Source of the DNA: Actinoplanes palleronii
GTDB taxonomy: Bacteria; Actinomycetota; Actinomycetes; Mycobacteriales; Micromonosporaceae
NCBI RefSeq assembly: GCF_016862315.1
Contig: NZ_BOMS01000130.1
Location: 25,544 to 89,543, forward strand
Direction of reading: 5' to 3'
Length of the DNA stretch: 64,000 bases
Position numbers and translations under genes: made by a program
The notes under the pieces: model-generated
What the model was told of the DNA's origin: nothing
What the model saw: the letters and a program-made list of their open reading frames with translations, nothing else
The model's database searches: none
Shown: positions 1 to 9,460 of the stretch, in pieces
Position numbering within the stretch: position 1 is the stretch's first letter
Layout: every line of letters begins with the position of its first letter

Positions 1-1
1 C

Positions 2-187
2 GCCGAGTACTTCGGCGGGCTGCAGGACGGGCTGGGCTCGCGGATCACCTCGGCGGCGGCGTTCACGGCGTACCCCCGGGCCTGGGCCTACGTGGCCGGC
101 GCGTGCCTGCTCGGTCTGACTTTCTATCTGGTGACGCTGCTGTTGGAGCGTCTGGCGATGCCGTGGCGTCAGCGGCTGATCGCCTGA
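2..187 (+). CDS. ABC transporter permease, C-terminal end (partial)
   Basis: Only the last 61 codons lie in the window; the gene starts upstream. The visible part holds one hydrophobic membrane segment (around AYVAGACLLGLTFYLVTLLL) followed by a short basic tail ending in a TGA stop. A permease of the BPD_transp_1 type is inferred from this tail and from the substrate-binding lipoprotein gene that follows 31 bases later on the same strand. Together they would be two parts of one importer, with the ATPase presumably further upstream outside the window. Nothing in this fragment alone fixes the substrate. Confidence 0.6.
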   Translation, partial: AEYFGGLQDGLGSRITSAAAFTAYPRAWAYVAGACLLGLTFYLVTLLLERLAMPWRQRLIA

Positions 188-218
188 TCCCCTCGTAACC
201 TAACCGGAAGAGGACACT

Positions 219-1358
219 TTGCGACTGAATCGGATATTTACCGCTATTGCCGCCACTTCCGCCCTGGTGCTCGCCGGGTGCGGTACCGCCGACCCGGCCA
301 GCACCCCCGCACCGGGCGCCAGCGGCGCGCTCACCCCGATCAAACTGCAGCTGCAGTGGTTCTTCCAGGCCCAGTTCGCCGGCTACATCGCCGCCGTGGA
401 CCAGGGCTTCTACCAGGAGCAGGGCCTCGACGTGCAGCTGCTCGAGGGCGGCGTGGACATCGTCCCGCAGACCGTGCTCGCCCAGGGCCGGGCCGACTAC
501 GCGGTGGCCTGGGTGCCGAAGGCCCTCGCGTCCCGGGAGCAGGGCGCCGGGATCACCGACGTCGGGCAGATCTTCGGCCGGTCCGGCACCTACCAGGTGG
601 CCTGGAAGGACAGCGGCATCACCAAGGCCGCCGACCTCAAGGGCAAGAAGGTCGGCAACTGGGGCTTCGGCAACGAGTTCGAGCTGTTCGCCGGGATGAC
701 CAAGGCCGGGATCGACCCGGGCAAGGACGTCACCCTGGTGCAGCAGCAGTTCGACATGCAGGCGCTGCTGAAGAAGGAGATCGACGCCGCCCAGGCGATG
801 AGCTACAACGAGTACGCCCAGCTCCTGGAGGCGAAGAACCCGAAGACCGGCAAGCAGTACACCGCCGACGACTTCTCGATCATCGATTGGAAGACCGAGG
901 GCTCGTCGATGCTGCAGGACGCGGTCTGGGCGAACACCGAGAAGCTCAACGACCCGGCCTACCAGCAGCAGACGGTGAAGTTCCTGACCGCCACGATCAA
1001 GGGCTGGGCGTTCTGCCGGGACAACGCGGAGAAGTGCCGTGACCTGGTCGTCGCGAAGGGTTCCAAGCTCGGCAAGAGCCACCAGCTGTGGCAGATGAAC
1101 GAGGTCAACAAGCTGGTCTGGCCGGCCACCGGCGGGATCGGCGTGATCGACGAGACGGCCTGGAACCAGACCGTGCAGCTCTCCCAGACCACCAAGAACC
1201 AGACCGGTGACACCGTGCTGACGAAGGCGCCGGAGGGCCTGGCCTACACGAACGACTACATCAAGCAGGCGATCGAGCAGGCAAAGACCGCCGGCGTGGA
1301 CGTCAACGGCACCGGTTTCCAGCCGGCGACCGTGACCCTGAACGAGGGTGGAAGTTGA
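219..1358 (+). CDS. ABC transporter substrate-binding lipoprotein, NMT1/THI5-like
   Basis: This 379-residue protein starts at a TTG codon preceded by a GGAAGAGGA ribosome site. The N-terminus is a lipoprotein signal with lipobox LAGC (cysteine near residue 21), so the protein is tethered outside the membrane. Residues about 42-250 match the NMT1/THI5-like periplasmic-binding fold, including the start of the mature domain LQLQWFFQAQFAGY and the segment DQGFYQEQGLDV. The family binds thiamine precursors (formylaminopyrimidine or HMP), nitrate, sulfonates or similar small molecules. The aromatic WFFQAQFAGY stretch favours the ThiY-like pyrimidine-binding subgroup, but the ligand is inferred. It is co-directional with the permease tail just upstream. 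Confidence 0.85.
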   Translation: MRLNRIFTAIAATSALVLAGCGTADPASTPAPGASGALTPIKLQLQWFFQAQFAGYIAAVDQGFYQEQGLDVQLLEGGVDIVPQTVLAQGRADYAVAWVPKALASREQGAGITDVGQIFGRSGTYQVAWKDSGITKAADLKGKKVGNWGFGNEFELFAGMTKAGIDPGKDVTLVQQQFDMQALLKKEIDAAQAMSYNEYAQLLEAKNPKTGKQYTADDFSIIDWKTEGSSMLQDAVWANTEKLNDPAYQQQTVKFLTATIKGWAFCRDNAEKCRDLVVAKGSKLGKSHQLWQMNEVNKLVWPATGGIGVIDETAWNQTVQLSQTTKNQTGDTVLTKAPEGLAYTNDYIKQAIEQAKTAGVDVNGTGFQPATVTLNEGGS

Positions 1359-1359
1359 G

Positions 1360-2172
1360 CTAGATCGGCATGAGGCGAGCCGCGAGGGCGACCGTGGTCA
1401 GGTCGCCCTCGCGCAGCTTCGCCGCCGCGTCCGCCTCGCCGAGCCCGGCCAGCCGCACCGCCGACGCGTCGATCAGCGACTCCTCGCCGTCCAGCAGCCG
1501 GCGGGCCAGCCGGGCCTGCGCCGGGCTGAGCTCCGCGTAGGCGCACCGGTCCAGCGCGGTGATGGTGTCGTCGTCCAGCTCGCCGGCCATCGCCCGCTCG
1601 GTGACCACCTTCAGCAGCCAGCTCGGCCACCACGAGTACTTGCCCACCACCTGGCCGGAGTGCAGGGCCAGCCGCGGGTCCTGCCCGGCGGAGAGCAGCT
1701 TGACCGCGAGGTTCGTGTCGAACCGCTCCAGCCGCAGCGCCGCCACGAACGACCGCAGGATCACCTGCGGCTTCAGGAACGGCTCGGACGCGTGCGCCGC
1801 GTCGCCGGTCCGGCCCTGCAGCAGGTAGATCAGCGCCCGCGCCTCGCGCAGCTCGAACCCGTCGCTCGACCGCTCCTCGAGCCGGTCGACGGTGGCGGCC
1901 AGCCGGGCCACCGCCTGCTCGGCCCGCACCGACAGCTCCTCGCTGGCCGGCTTGTTCAGGAACCGCACCATGATGTTCAGCGCGATCTCGGCCTCCCGGC
2001 GCAGCAGCGGCGACGGGATCTTCGCAACGATCTCGTCGCCCAGGCTCTCGGTCAGAGAGCCCAGGTCGAATCTCTCGGAGACCTGCTGGAACTGGTCCCA
2101 CCACGACGCGGGGTGCTGCTGCGGCTGTCGGATCACGTGACCAAGCGTGACCCGTTTACTACCGAGCGACAA
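1360..2172 (-). CDS. hypothetical protein, conserved-looking, alpha-helical
   Basis: I do not recognise this protein of up to 270 residues. It is rich in Leu, Ala, Arg and Glu with no signal peptide or membrane segment and reads as an all-helical soluble protein. The longest form starts at TTG (2172); a GTG at 2136 is an equally plausible start and neither has a clear ribosome site. It sits 12 bases downstream of the HTH_67-like gene on the same strand, so co-transcription of the group 3563 to 1360 is likely. Its end is only two bases from the end of the convergent binding-protein gene. Confidence 0.6.
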   Translation of the reverse strand: MSLGSKRVTLGHVIRQPQQHPASWWDQFQQVSERFDLGSLTESLGDEIVAKIPSPLLRREAEIALNIMVRFLNKPASEELSVRAEQAVARLAATVDRLEERSSDGFELREARALIYLLQGRTGDAAHASEPFLKPQVILRSFVAALRLERFDTNLAVKLLSAGQDPRLALHSGQVVGKYSWWPSWLLKVVTERAMAGELDDDTITALDRCAYAELSPAQARLARRLLDGEESLIDASAVRLAGLGEADAAAKLREGDLTTVALAARLMPI

Positions 2173-2184
2173 GCGTTTTGGGCA

Positions 2185-3060
2185 TCATGCGGGGTGCGAA
2201 CGATCACCGGCGGAAGATGTCAGACCGGCCGGGTCCAGCAGACCGGCCTTGACGACGACCCGGCTCAGCGGCCGGGTCAGCTCGGCCAGCCGAAGGCACC
2301 CCGCGTCACCCAGAGTGGCGTAGGCGGGCTCGGCCAACCGGTCGGTGGTCGCCTCCAGCTCGGCGCCGAGCCGACGGCCCTCGTCGGAGAGCTCGTCGCC
2401 GGCCAGCAGCCCGCGCTCGCGCAGCCCGTCGGCGGCGGCCGCCCACTGCTCCGGCTTCCACCCCCGGGAGGCCAGCAGGAACCGGCCGGTGACCTGGTCG
2501 GCGGCCCCCTTCAGGACGATCGACTCCAGGCCGCTGATCCCGGCGGCCAGCAGCGCCGCGATGTGCCCGTCGCCGCGGAACTCGCGCAGCAGCATGTGCG
2601 CGTGGAAGAGCACCAGGTGCGGTGCGTCCGGCCAGGGCAGCTCGGCGTGCGCGGCGAACAGCGGCCGGCCGTGCGGCCTGGTGGCCGCGTGCAGCGCCGC
2701 CGTCCGGGCCAGCTCGGCCGCCTCGGCCACCTCCGGGCCGGCCAGCGTCGCGACGCCCAGCGCCCGGGTCAGCGCGGCGTCCGCGACCGCCAGGCGGGTG
2801 GCCACCATCTGCTCCGGGGTCACCGTGTCCCACGCGGCCGGGACGGTCTTGGCGATCACGGCCGGGTTGAAGTTGTAGAACGTGGCGGCCACCAGCGCCG
2901 CGCCCGCCGGGCCCAGGGCGGCGGCGCGAGCGGCGAAGTAGCCGCCCATCGGGTGCAGCCCCAGCCGGGCGTAGGCCGCCGGGCCCTCCGGCACCAGGTA
3001 GACACAGGCGTGCAGCGGCTCGGTGACCCGCCAGGCCAGGCGGGACGGGCTCTCGGTCAC
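2185..3060 (-). CDS. SCO6745/SalK-like helix-turn-helix family protein
   Basis: The start chosen is the GTG at 3060, which overlaps the stop of the upstream gene as GTGA and gives 291 residues beginning VTESPSRLAW. The opening EPLHACVYLVPEGP, the glycine-rich GLHPMGGYFAARAA and the FYNFNPAVI segment are typical of the actinobacterial SCO6745 (HTH_67, SalK) family. Members carry two related winged-helix-like halves and often sit near regulatory or secondary-metabolite genes; their biochemical role is unsettled. A much longer frame runs upstream but that part is Arg/Pro/Ala shadow sequence. Family assignment is from memory of motif style. Confidence 0.65.
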   Translation of the reverse strand: MTESPSRLAWRVTEPLHACVYLVPEGPAAYARLGLHPMGGYFAARAAALGPAGAALVAATFYNFNPAVIAKTVPAAWDTVTPEQMVATRLAVADAALTRALGVATLAGPEVAEAAELARTAALHAATRPHGRPLFAAHAELPWPDAPHLVLFHAHMLLREFRGDGHIAALLAAGISGLESIVLKGAADQVTGRFLLASRGWKPEQWAAAADGLRERGLLAGDELSDEGRRLGAELEATTDRLAEPAYATLGDAGCLRLAELTRPLSRVVVKAGLLDPAGLTSSAGDRSHPA

Positions 3061-3563
3061 GGTTCCCACGGCAGCTCCTCGGCTTCGGTGACGACGGGCG
3101 CGGACCCGGAGTGCTCCGGGGCAGGTCGTTCGGACACGGTAGACCAGCGACCCGACCGGCGAGCTGCCTGGACGGTCACCAGGTGCACCGGCAGCGGCGG
3201 CGGCACGAACGGGCCGATGCCCCAGCGCACCCAGATCGCCACCCGGCCGGCGGCGGCCTCGGCGAGCAGCTTGTCGACGGTGCGCTGCCGGTCCAGCCGG
3301 TCCACCTCGACCGCGATCGGGGCGGCGCCGCCGGGGCGGGCGCAGGCCACGTCGAGCACCGAGTTGCCGCGCAACGGCGGCGGCAGCGGGACGACGCTGG
3401 GCGCGCGGCGGTAGACCCGCCACTGCTGCCAGGTGGCCCACTCCTCGATCGCGGCGAGGATCCGGGCGGTGGCCTCGTCCGCGGTCAGGTCGGCGAAGGT
3501 CAGCCGCTCCAGCCAGGTGGCGAGGGAGTGTGCCGTAGAGGTGCCGTCGTCCGCCGTGTCCAT
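3057..3563 (-). CDS. hypothetical protein with possible PD-(D/E)XK-like core
   Basis: This 168-residue protein starts at ATG 3563 and translationally couples to the next gene by a GTGA overlap. No signal peptide or membrane span is seen. A central block reads LDVACARPGG, then IAVEVDRLDRQRTVDKLL, which has the spacing of a D...(E/x)VD strand pair as in PD-(D/E)XK nuclease-fold proteins and the related small actinobacterial proteins of unknown function. The fold idea is weak inference; catalytic activity is not established. The C-terminal 30 residues are low-complexity. Confidence 0.6.
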   Translation of the reverse strand: MDTADDGTSTAHSLATWLERLTFADLTADEATARILAAIEEWATWQQWRVYRRAPSVVPLPPPLRGNSVLDVACARPGGAAPIAVEVDRLDRQRTVDKLLAEAAAGRVAIWVRWGIGPFVPPPLPVHLVTVQAARRSGRWSTVSERPAPEHSGSAPVVTEAEELPWEP

Positions 3564-3599
3564 TGTCCGTACCCTATCGGGGTCCGGATTTTTATCTTG

Positions 3600-5924
3600 T
3601 CAGGCGGCCGCGGGCAGATCCTTGTCCACCGTCATGACCGCGGACGGGTGCCGGACCTGCGCGGCGAGCAGCGCGGTGAAGTCCTCGGCGCTGACCGGAC
3701 GGCCCAGGTGATAGCCCTGGCCGACGGTGTAGCCGAGCCTGAGCAGCCGGTCCGCCTGCTCCTGGTTCTCGATGCCCTCGGCGACCGTGTCCAGGCCCAG
3801 CGCGTCGGCGAGCTGGACGACCGCCCGGGCCACCGCCTGCCGGGCACCGGCCGCCGCACTGCCCGGCTCGTCGACCTCGATGTTGTCGACGAACGACTTG
3901 TCCAGCTTGACGATCGCGGCCGGGAACGCGCGCAGCAGGCTGAGTGACGACTCGCCGGTGCCGAAGTCGTCCAGGGCCAGCCGCACCCCCATGTCGTGCA
4001 CCTCGTGCAGCACCTTGAGCACCTGGTGGCCGCGCAGCACGGCGGACTCGGTCAGCTCGAGCACCAGCCGGTTCGCCGGCAGGCCGGTGTCGGCGAGCGC
4101 GGCCCGCACGTCGGCGACGAAGTCCGGGTCGTGCAGCTGGCGCACCGACACGTTCGGCGAGGCCTTGCGCAGCGCGTCCGGGCCGAACTCGGCGAGCCAC
4201 GCGGCGGCCTGCCGGCACGTCTCGCGCAGCACCCAGCGGCCCAGCGGCACGATCAGCCCGGTCCGTTCGGCGGCCGGGATGAAGTCGATCGGCGGCACCG
4301 TGCCGCGCTCCGGGTGCACCCAGCGCACCAGCGCCTCCACGCCGACCACCCGGCCGTCACGCAGGTCCACCAGCGGCTGGTAGACCAGCCGGAACTCGCC
4401 GGCGTCCAGGGCCCGGCGCAGGTCGCCGCCGAGCTGGGCGTGCGCCTGGGCGGGCTTCTCCATGCCGGGGGCGTACCGGATCCAGTTGGCCTTGCCGCGC
4501 TGTTTCGCGGTGTACATCGCGGCGTCCGCGTCGCGCAGCAGGTTCCGGGCCGCGGTGCCGGCCGGCGCCGACGCGATGCCGGCGCTCGCGTGCACCAGCA
4601 GCCGGTGCCCACTGATCGGTGCGGCGATCGCCGTCATGATCCGCCGCGCCACCGCCTCGTCGACGCCGGGCGTGGTGACCAGCACCGCGAACTCGTCACC
4701 GGCCAGCCGGGCCGGTTCGCCGTCCGCGCCGGCCGCGACCCGCAGCGTCGCGGCGAACGCGATCAGCAGTTCGTCGCCGACGTCGTGGCCGAGTGAGTCG
4801 TTCACCGCGTTGAAGTCGTCCAGGTCGACCAGCAGCACGGTGGCGCCGGTGGTGGCCAGCGCGACGTCCAGGCGCTCGCGGAACAGCACCCGGTTGCCGA
4901 GGCCGGTCAGCGCGTCGTGGGTGGCGTCGTACTGCAGCCGGGCCTCGGAGGCCTCCCGCTCGTGCAGCAGCCGGGTGTTGTCCCGGTTGACCACCCACTG
5001 GCGGACCGACACCAGCGTGCTGACCAGGGCGGCGCCGCCGATGACCAGCCGGCCCTCGCCGATCGTGTCCAGCCGGGGCTCACCGAACAGCACCTGCGCG
5101 AGCGGCACGTCGGCGGCCAGCATGGCCAGGTACGGCAACCACGAGTCGGACCGCAGCGTACGGGCGACCGGCGCGTGCCGCTGACGCAGCGCGGCCAGCG
5201 TGATCAGCACCGGCACCAGGGGCAGCAGCACCGCCTGGGCCGGGATCGAGCCGTCCTCCGGCCGGGCGACGGCGAGCAGCGCGAACGCCGCCGCGACCAG
5301 CCCGGTGCCGGCCACCAACCGGACCGCGGTGCGATCCACCGGCCCGCCCGGGATGTACGACACCTTGGTGACCGCGCCGGCCGCGAACAGGAACGCCATC
5401 AGCACCACGGCGAGCACCCCGGTGCTCCAGCGCTGCTCCGCGGCGAACATCGGGTACAACCCGAAGTGCCCGAGCAGCACGGCGCAGCCGAGGAACGCGA
5501 TCGACCGGTCCAGCCACTGCCGGCCCCGCTCGGCCCAGCTGGTCACGCCGAGCGGCACGGCGCCGACCCCGATCATCGCGGCCAGCAGTCCGAGACCGAT
5601 CAGCACGGTGCTGGGCAGCGGCAGGTACGGCAGCGCCGGCGACGAGCGGAACGCCGCGACGGCCAGGACCGCGTACCCGGCGGTGAGCAGCACCGTGGCG
5701 ACCTCGAGCAGCAGCCAGAAGCGGCGGCCGGCCGGGGGCAGCACGACGTCGCGGCGCAACGCGTGCACCGCGGGGACGGCGATCGCGCCGGCGATCGGCA
5801 TGACCAGGTAGGCCAGGGCGGCCGGGCCGGTCGGGGCCAGGCACCACCAGACGTACCAGAGCACGCCGGTCAGGGCGGTGGCGCCGCTGAGCGCGGCGTA
5901 GCGCCAGTGCCGCTCCCCGGTCAC
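3600..5924 (-). CDS. membrane GGDEF-EAL protein, cyclic-di-GMP phosphodiesterase or dual enzyme
   Basis: The 774-residue protein opens with about eight membrane segments (residues 1-300), followed by a GGDEF domain and an EAL domain. The GGDEF motif is altered to AGDEF near residue 408 and has no RxxD inhibitory site, so cyclase activity may be reduced. The EAL domain has an intact GVEALVRW motif near residue 528 and the later DDFGTGESS loop, consistent with cyclic-di-GMP hydrolysis. It starts at GTG 5924, overlapping the stop of the upstream GGDEF gene as GTGA, so both are made from one message. The product acts at the inner face of the membrane; the input signal is unknown. Confidence 0.9.
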   Translation of the reverse strand: MTGERHWRYAALSGATALTGVLWYVWWCLAPTGPAALAYLVMPIAGAIAVPAVHALRRDVVLPPAGRRFWLLLEVATVLLTAGYAVLAVAAFRSSPALPYLPLPSTVLIGLGLLAAMIGVGAVPLGVTSWAERGRQWLDRSIAFLGCAVLLGHFGLYPMFAAEQRWSTGVLAVVLMAFLFAAGAVTKVSYIPGGPVDRTAVRLVAGTGLVAAAFALLAVARPEDGSIPAQAVLLPLVPVLITLAALRQRHAPVARTLRSDSWLPYLAMLAADVPLAQVLFGEPRLDTIGEGRLVIGGAALVSTLVSVRQWVVNRDNTRLLHEREASEARLQYDATHDALTGLGNRVLFRERLDVALATTGATVLLVDLDDFNAVNDSLGHDVGDELLIAFAATLRVAAGADGEPARLAGDEFAVLVTTPGVDEAVARRIMTAIAAPISGHRLLVHASAGIASAPAGTAARNLLRDADAAMYTAKQRGKANWIRYAPGMEKPAQAHAQLGGDLRRALDAGEFRLVYQPLVDLRDGRVVGVEALVRWVHPERGTVPPIDFIPAAERTGLIVPLGRWVLRETCRQAAAWLAEFGPDALRKASPNVSVRQLHDPDFVADVRAALADTGLPANRLVLELTESAVLRGHQVLKVLHEVHDMGVRLALDDFGTGESSLSLLRAFPAAIVKLDKSFVDNIEVDEPGSAAAGARQAVARAVVQLADALGLDTVAEGIENQEQADRLLRLGYTVGQGYHLGRPVSAEDFTALLAAQVRHPSAVMTVDKDLPAAA

Positions 5925-7765
5925 CGGGTGAGCTCCCGGGACCGCTGCTTGTCGGCGTACATCCGCAGGTCGGCGACGTGCAGCAGGTTGTCCGGCTGGT
6001 CGGCCGGGCCGGACGCCACCCCGATGCTGGTGCCCACCGTGAGCATCCGGCCGCCGAGCTCGACCGGCACGGCCAGCGCCGCGCGCAGCCGGGCGCCGAT
6101 CCGGTTCGCCTCGTCCTGCCCGGCGCCGACCAGCACGGCGAACTCGTCGCCGCCCAGCCGCGCCGCCAGGTCGTCCGGCCCGCCGCTGGCCAGCAGTTGC
6201 GCGGCCACGTGCCGCAGCACCGCGTCGCCGGTGGCGTGCCCGTAGGTGTCGTTGATCTGTTTGAACCCGTTCAGGTCGACGAGCAGCACCGCCACCTCGC
6301 CGGCGCCGGACTCGCCGATCCGGTCGGTGAACAACCGGCGGTTCGCCAGCCCGGTCAGCGCGTCGTGACCGGCCTGGAACCGCAGCCGTTCACGCAGCTC
6401 GCGCTCCTCGGTCATGTCCCGGGCGTTGATCACCACGCCGCTGATCCCGCGCTCGGCGACCAGGTTCACCCCGACCACGGAGAGCCAGCGCCAGCTGTCG
6501 TCCTCGTGCTGCACCCGCATCTCGAAGGCCACCTTGGCGCCCGGGGTGGCGTACACCCCGGCCATCTCGGCGGCGACCCGGTCCGCGTCGTCCGGGTGGA
6601 TCATGTCGAGCATCTGCCGGCCGACGTACTCGTCGAGGGTGCCCCCGATGATCCGTTCGACGGCCGGGTTCAGGTACTTCACGATGCCGTCGGTCCGTAC
6701 GATCGCGGTGATGTCGGACGCGTGCCGCAGCAGCGCCTCCTGCCGGCGCTCCCGGCGCCGGATCTCGGCCAGGCTCTCGTCGAGCTGATCGAGCAGGGTG
6801 TTGTTCTCGGCCAGCGCGAGCAGCTGCCGGGCCACCACCAGCGCCACGTTGATCAGCAGCCCGGCCAGCGCGCCCCAGGCCGACAGCCCGAGTCCCTGGG
6901 TGAGCAGGGTGATCACCAGAGTGCCGGCGCAGACCACCGTGCCCAGGTACGGCAGCGGGCTGTACCGCCGCCCGGAGCCGGCCTCCCGGCGGGCCGTCTC
7001 GCCCCGCCCGGCCCGCGCCTCCAGCAGCTGCAGCCGCGGCGCCGCGACCATCAGCAGGCACGGGCCGAGCACCAGCAACGACGGGACGATCACCCCGCTG
7101 ACGCTGGCGGTGGGCAGCAGCACGTTGCCGATCGCCTGCACCGCGGTGGAGGCGACGATCGGGACGGCGGCCGGCATGGCGATCGGGCTCGACCCGCTCA
7201 GGCCGACCTTCACGGTCAGGAAGCCACCGCAGAGCACCACGCCGCAGCCGAACAGCGCGGAGACGTACCCGGCCGCGCCGGCGTCGCCGATCGAGGTGCG
7301 GGTCAGCAGGGCCCAGACCACCACGCCGGCCGCGGTGTTCACCGTCGCGGCGTCCAGCGTGACCCGGATCCGGCTGCCCCGCGACCACACCTGACCGGGG
7401 TGGAACAGGGCGACGCCGACGACCATCAGCACGCCGGCCACGCCGAGCAGCTGCTGCGCGGGGTGGAAGACGAACGTGTCGCGGCCCGGCTCGGACAGCA
7501 CGTAGCCCAGCTGGGTGACGTCACCGGCCGCGAAGACCAGCCCGGCGAGGCCCATCACCCGCCAGAACCGCCGGCTCGCCGGGGTGAGCGCGAGCGTGCG
7601 CCACACCTGCCGGGACAGCGCGAACAGCGCCAGGTCGGTGAGCGGCGCGACGACCCAGCAGAGCAGCAGTTTCTCCCGGGTGGTGCCCAGATCGAGGGCG
7701 TAGCCACCGAGGACGACCAGGGCCGACAGGACCAACGGGGCCAGCACCGGATCACGCCAGCGCAT
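5921..7765 (-). CDS. membrane PAS-GGDEF diguanylate cyclase
   Basis: This 614-residue protein has eight or so N-terminal membrane helices, a short coiled linker, a PAS domain at about 345-465 (TDGIVKYLNPAVERIIGG, then MIHPDDADR and the PAC-like WRWLSVVGVN), and a GGDEF domain with an intact RLGGDEF signature near residue 538. It should make cyclic-di-GMP from GTP. No RxxD product-inhibition site precedes the motif. It is the first gene of a pair with the EAL protein, so synthesis and breakdown of the second messenger are likely co-expressed. The start is ATG 7765. Confidence 0.9.
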   Translation of the reverse strand: MRWRDPVLAPLVLSALVVLGGYALDLGTTREKLLLCWVVAPLTDLALFALSRQVWRTLALTPASRRFWRVMGLAGLVFAAGDVTQLGYVLSEPGRDTFVFHPAQQLLGVAGVLMVVGVALFHPGQVWSRGSRIRVTLDAATVNTAAGVVVWALLTRTSIGDAGAAGYVSALFGCGVVLCGGFLTVKVGLSGSSPIAMPAAVPIVASTAVQAIGNVLLPTASVSGVIVPSLLVLGPCLLMVAAPRLQLLEARAGRGETARREAGSGRRYSPLPYLGTVVCAGTLVITLLTQGLGLSAWGALAGLLINVALVVARQLLALAENNTLLDQLDESLAEIRRRERRQEALLRHASDITAIVRTDGIVKYLNPAVERIIGGTLDEYVGRQMLDMIHPDDADRVAAEMAGVYATPGAKVAFEMRVQHEDDSWRWLSVVGVNLVAERGISGVVINARDMTEERELRERLRFQAGHDALTGLANRRLFTDRIGESGAGEVAVLLVDLNGFKQINDTYGHATGDAVLRHVAAQLLASGGPDDLAARLGGDEFAVLVGAGQDEANRIGARLRAALAVPVELGGRMLTVGTSIGVASGPADQPDNLLHVADLRMYADKQRSRELTR

Positions 7766-7863
7766 GCCTCACCCCCTACCGCACCCGAGTCACATCCGTC
7801 CTTGCAGCGATCGGCCCGGGAGGGGCGGTTGTTAGCGTTTTCTGCGCGCCGACCTGACCCTTC

Positions 7864-9264
7864 CTACGCGCCGGCCTGTCCCAGATCGGTCAGGCGCTCC
7901 TGGAGGACGGCGGCCTGACCGGCGGTCAGCCCGCCCTCGCCGAGCCGCTGCCGGACCTTCTTGCGGAGCAGGTCGACCTCGCCCGGCACGTCCGGATCGT
8001 CGGAGACGGCGAGCTGGCCGAGGATGTTGCGGAAGTCCTGGGCGACGTCCGGCCGGATGTCACCGGACTGCTCCCCCTTCTCCACGGCGTCCTGCACCCG
8101 GCCCAGCGCGACGTCGACGGTCAGCGGGGCAGCGGTCCGCTCCACCGTCACCTTCGCCGACGCCGACGCCGACGCCGACGGGCTCGGCGCAGGCGGCGCG
8201 ACGGACGGCACGACCGACGGCGCCACCGACGGCACGACCGGCGGCTGGGGCTGCGCGGCCAGGTCGTCGTCGGCCTGCGACACCACGTGCACCAGGGCCA
8301 GGAACGCGACAGCGGTCGCGCCCAGCGCCGCCCCCACCGCGATCTTGCGGCCGCGGCTGTTCCGCACCGCCGGCGTCTCGGCCGGCACCCGGGCGTGCCC
8401 GGTGGGGCGGGCGCCGGGCAGCGGCACGGTCGGCGCCTTGTTGTCCTCGGACGGTGCCAGCTCGGCGAGCACCTTCCACGCCTCGGCCGCGGACGGCCGG
8501 CGTTCCGGGTCGTCGAGCAGGCAGCGCTGGATCAGGTCGACGAGCGGGGTGGGCAGGCCACCGGGCAGCGGCGTCGGGCCGGACTGCCGGGCGATCGCCA
8601 GCTCCTCCCAGGTGTCCACGCTGTAGGGCGGCTCCCCGGCGACCATCTCGAAGAGCAGCACGCCCAGCCCGTACAGGTCGGTGGCCGGCTCGGCGGGCTC
8701 GCCGTCCAGGCGTTCCGGCGCGGCGTAGGCCGGTGTGCCGAACGTGGCGCCGGTGTCGTCGTCGTCCGGTTCGCCGGCGGTGGCGCTGATCCCGAAGTCG
8801 AGCAGCTTCACACCGCCCTTGCAGAGCATCACGTTGCCCGGCTTGATGTCGCGGTGCACCACCCCGGCGGCGTGCGCGGCGGCGAGCGCTCCGGCCACCG
8901 CGGCGCCGACGGCGGCGGCGGCCGGCCACGGCACCGGGCCGTCGCAGAGCCGGGCCGCCACGGTCTCCCCGGAGAGCAGCTCCATCACCACGAACGGCAC
9001 GACCGAACCGTCCGGCCGCACCGCCTCGCGGTAGTCGTGCACGGCCGCGATCCCCGGGTGCGAGAGCCGCGCCGCGAGCCGGGCCTCCCGCCACGCGAGG
9101 TGCGCGGCCCGGACGTCACCGGCCGGGAGTTTGACCGCCACCGGACGGTCGAGCAGCTCATCGGTGGCCCGCCAGACCTGCGCCATGCCGCCCGTCTCGA
9201 GCAACGTGACGAGGCGGTACCGCGAGACCAGGAGGGCACCCGGCGCCGGCCATACATCGTGCAT
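7864..9264 (-). CDS. transmembrane serine/threonine protein kinase (PknB-type)
   Basis: The start ATG 9264 gives 466 residues beginning MHDVWPAPG; a longer frame runs upstream but passes through repeat DNA. The kinase domain spans about residues 15-270, with the catalytic lysine in VAVKLP near residue 43, the catalytic loop HRDIKPGN near 137, and the DFG magnesium loop near 155. One membrane helix follows (about 303-325), then a Ser/Ala/Pro-rich linker and an outside domain of some 100 residues that is not a PASTA domain. It phosphorylates Ser/Thr of unknown partners, with the C-terminal domain as the likely sensor. The gene stands alone, with 98 bases before the cyclase operon. Confidence 0.9.
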   Translation of the reverse strand: MHDVWPAPGALLVSRYRLVTLLETGGMAQVWRATDELLDRPVAVKLPAGDVRAAHLAWREARLAARLSHPGIAAVHDYREAVRPDGSVVPFVVMELLSGETVAARLCDGPVPWPAAAAVGAAVAGALAAAHAAGVVHRDIKPGNVMLCKGGVKLLDFGISATAGEPDDDDTGATFGTPAYAAPERLDGEPAEPATDLYGLGVLLFEMVAGEPPYSVDTWEELAIARQSGPTPLPGGLPTPLVDLIQRCLLDDPERRPSAAEAWKVLAELAPSEDNKAPTVPLPGARPTGHARVPAETPAVRNSRGRKIAVGAALGATAVAFLALVHVVSQADDDLAAQPQPPVVPSVAPSVVPSVAPPAPSPSASASASAKVTVERTAAPLTVDVALGRVQDAVEKGEQSGDIRPDVAQDFRNILGQLAVSDDPDVPGEVDLLRKKVRQRLGEGGLTAGQAAVLQERLTDLGQAGA

Positions 9265-9325
9265 GCCGGAACATTCGCCCACGCCGGTCGCTGTGTCAAC
9301 CGCAGGAGGGTTTTCCCAGGCGAGC

Positions 9326-9460
9326 GTCAAAATCAAGATCACAAAACCGATGTCGTGCGTCCGCCGGGGTGCAGATCGCCGCTCCCGCCGGGACCCCTGC
9401 GGGCTCCGCAGGGCGCTGGCGCGCCCAGAACGCGAAGCCCTCCGGGGCGACGTCCGTGGG
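9326..9460 (+). repeat. dispersed repeat A, copy 1
   Basis: The copy begins with an A-rich lead (GTCAAAATCAAGATCA), then the core TGTCGTGCGTCCGCCGGGG, a block around CTCCCGCCGGGACCCCTGCG, and a last block around CGCGAAGCCCTCCGGGGCGA ending at GACGTCCGTGG. The same order of blocks occurs inverted at 40020-40188, and in shortened form at 39615-39725. Copies differ by scattered substitutions, which points to an old, dispersed family rather than a recent duplication. Confidence 0.8.

Noticed and set aside
1348..3414. A 688-codon plus-strand frame opposite three minus-strand genes
   Set aside because: Its translation is Arg/Gln/Pro/His-rich with no domain, and it is the mirror of genes with clear protein character; long open antisense frames are expected at this GC content.
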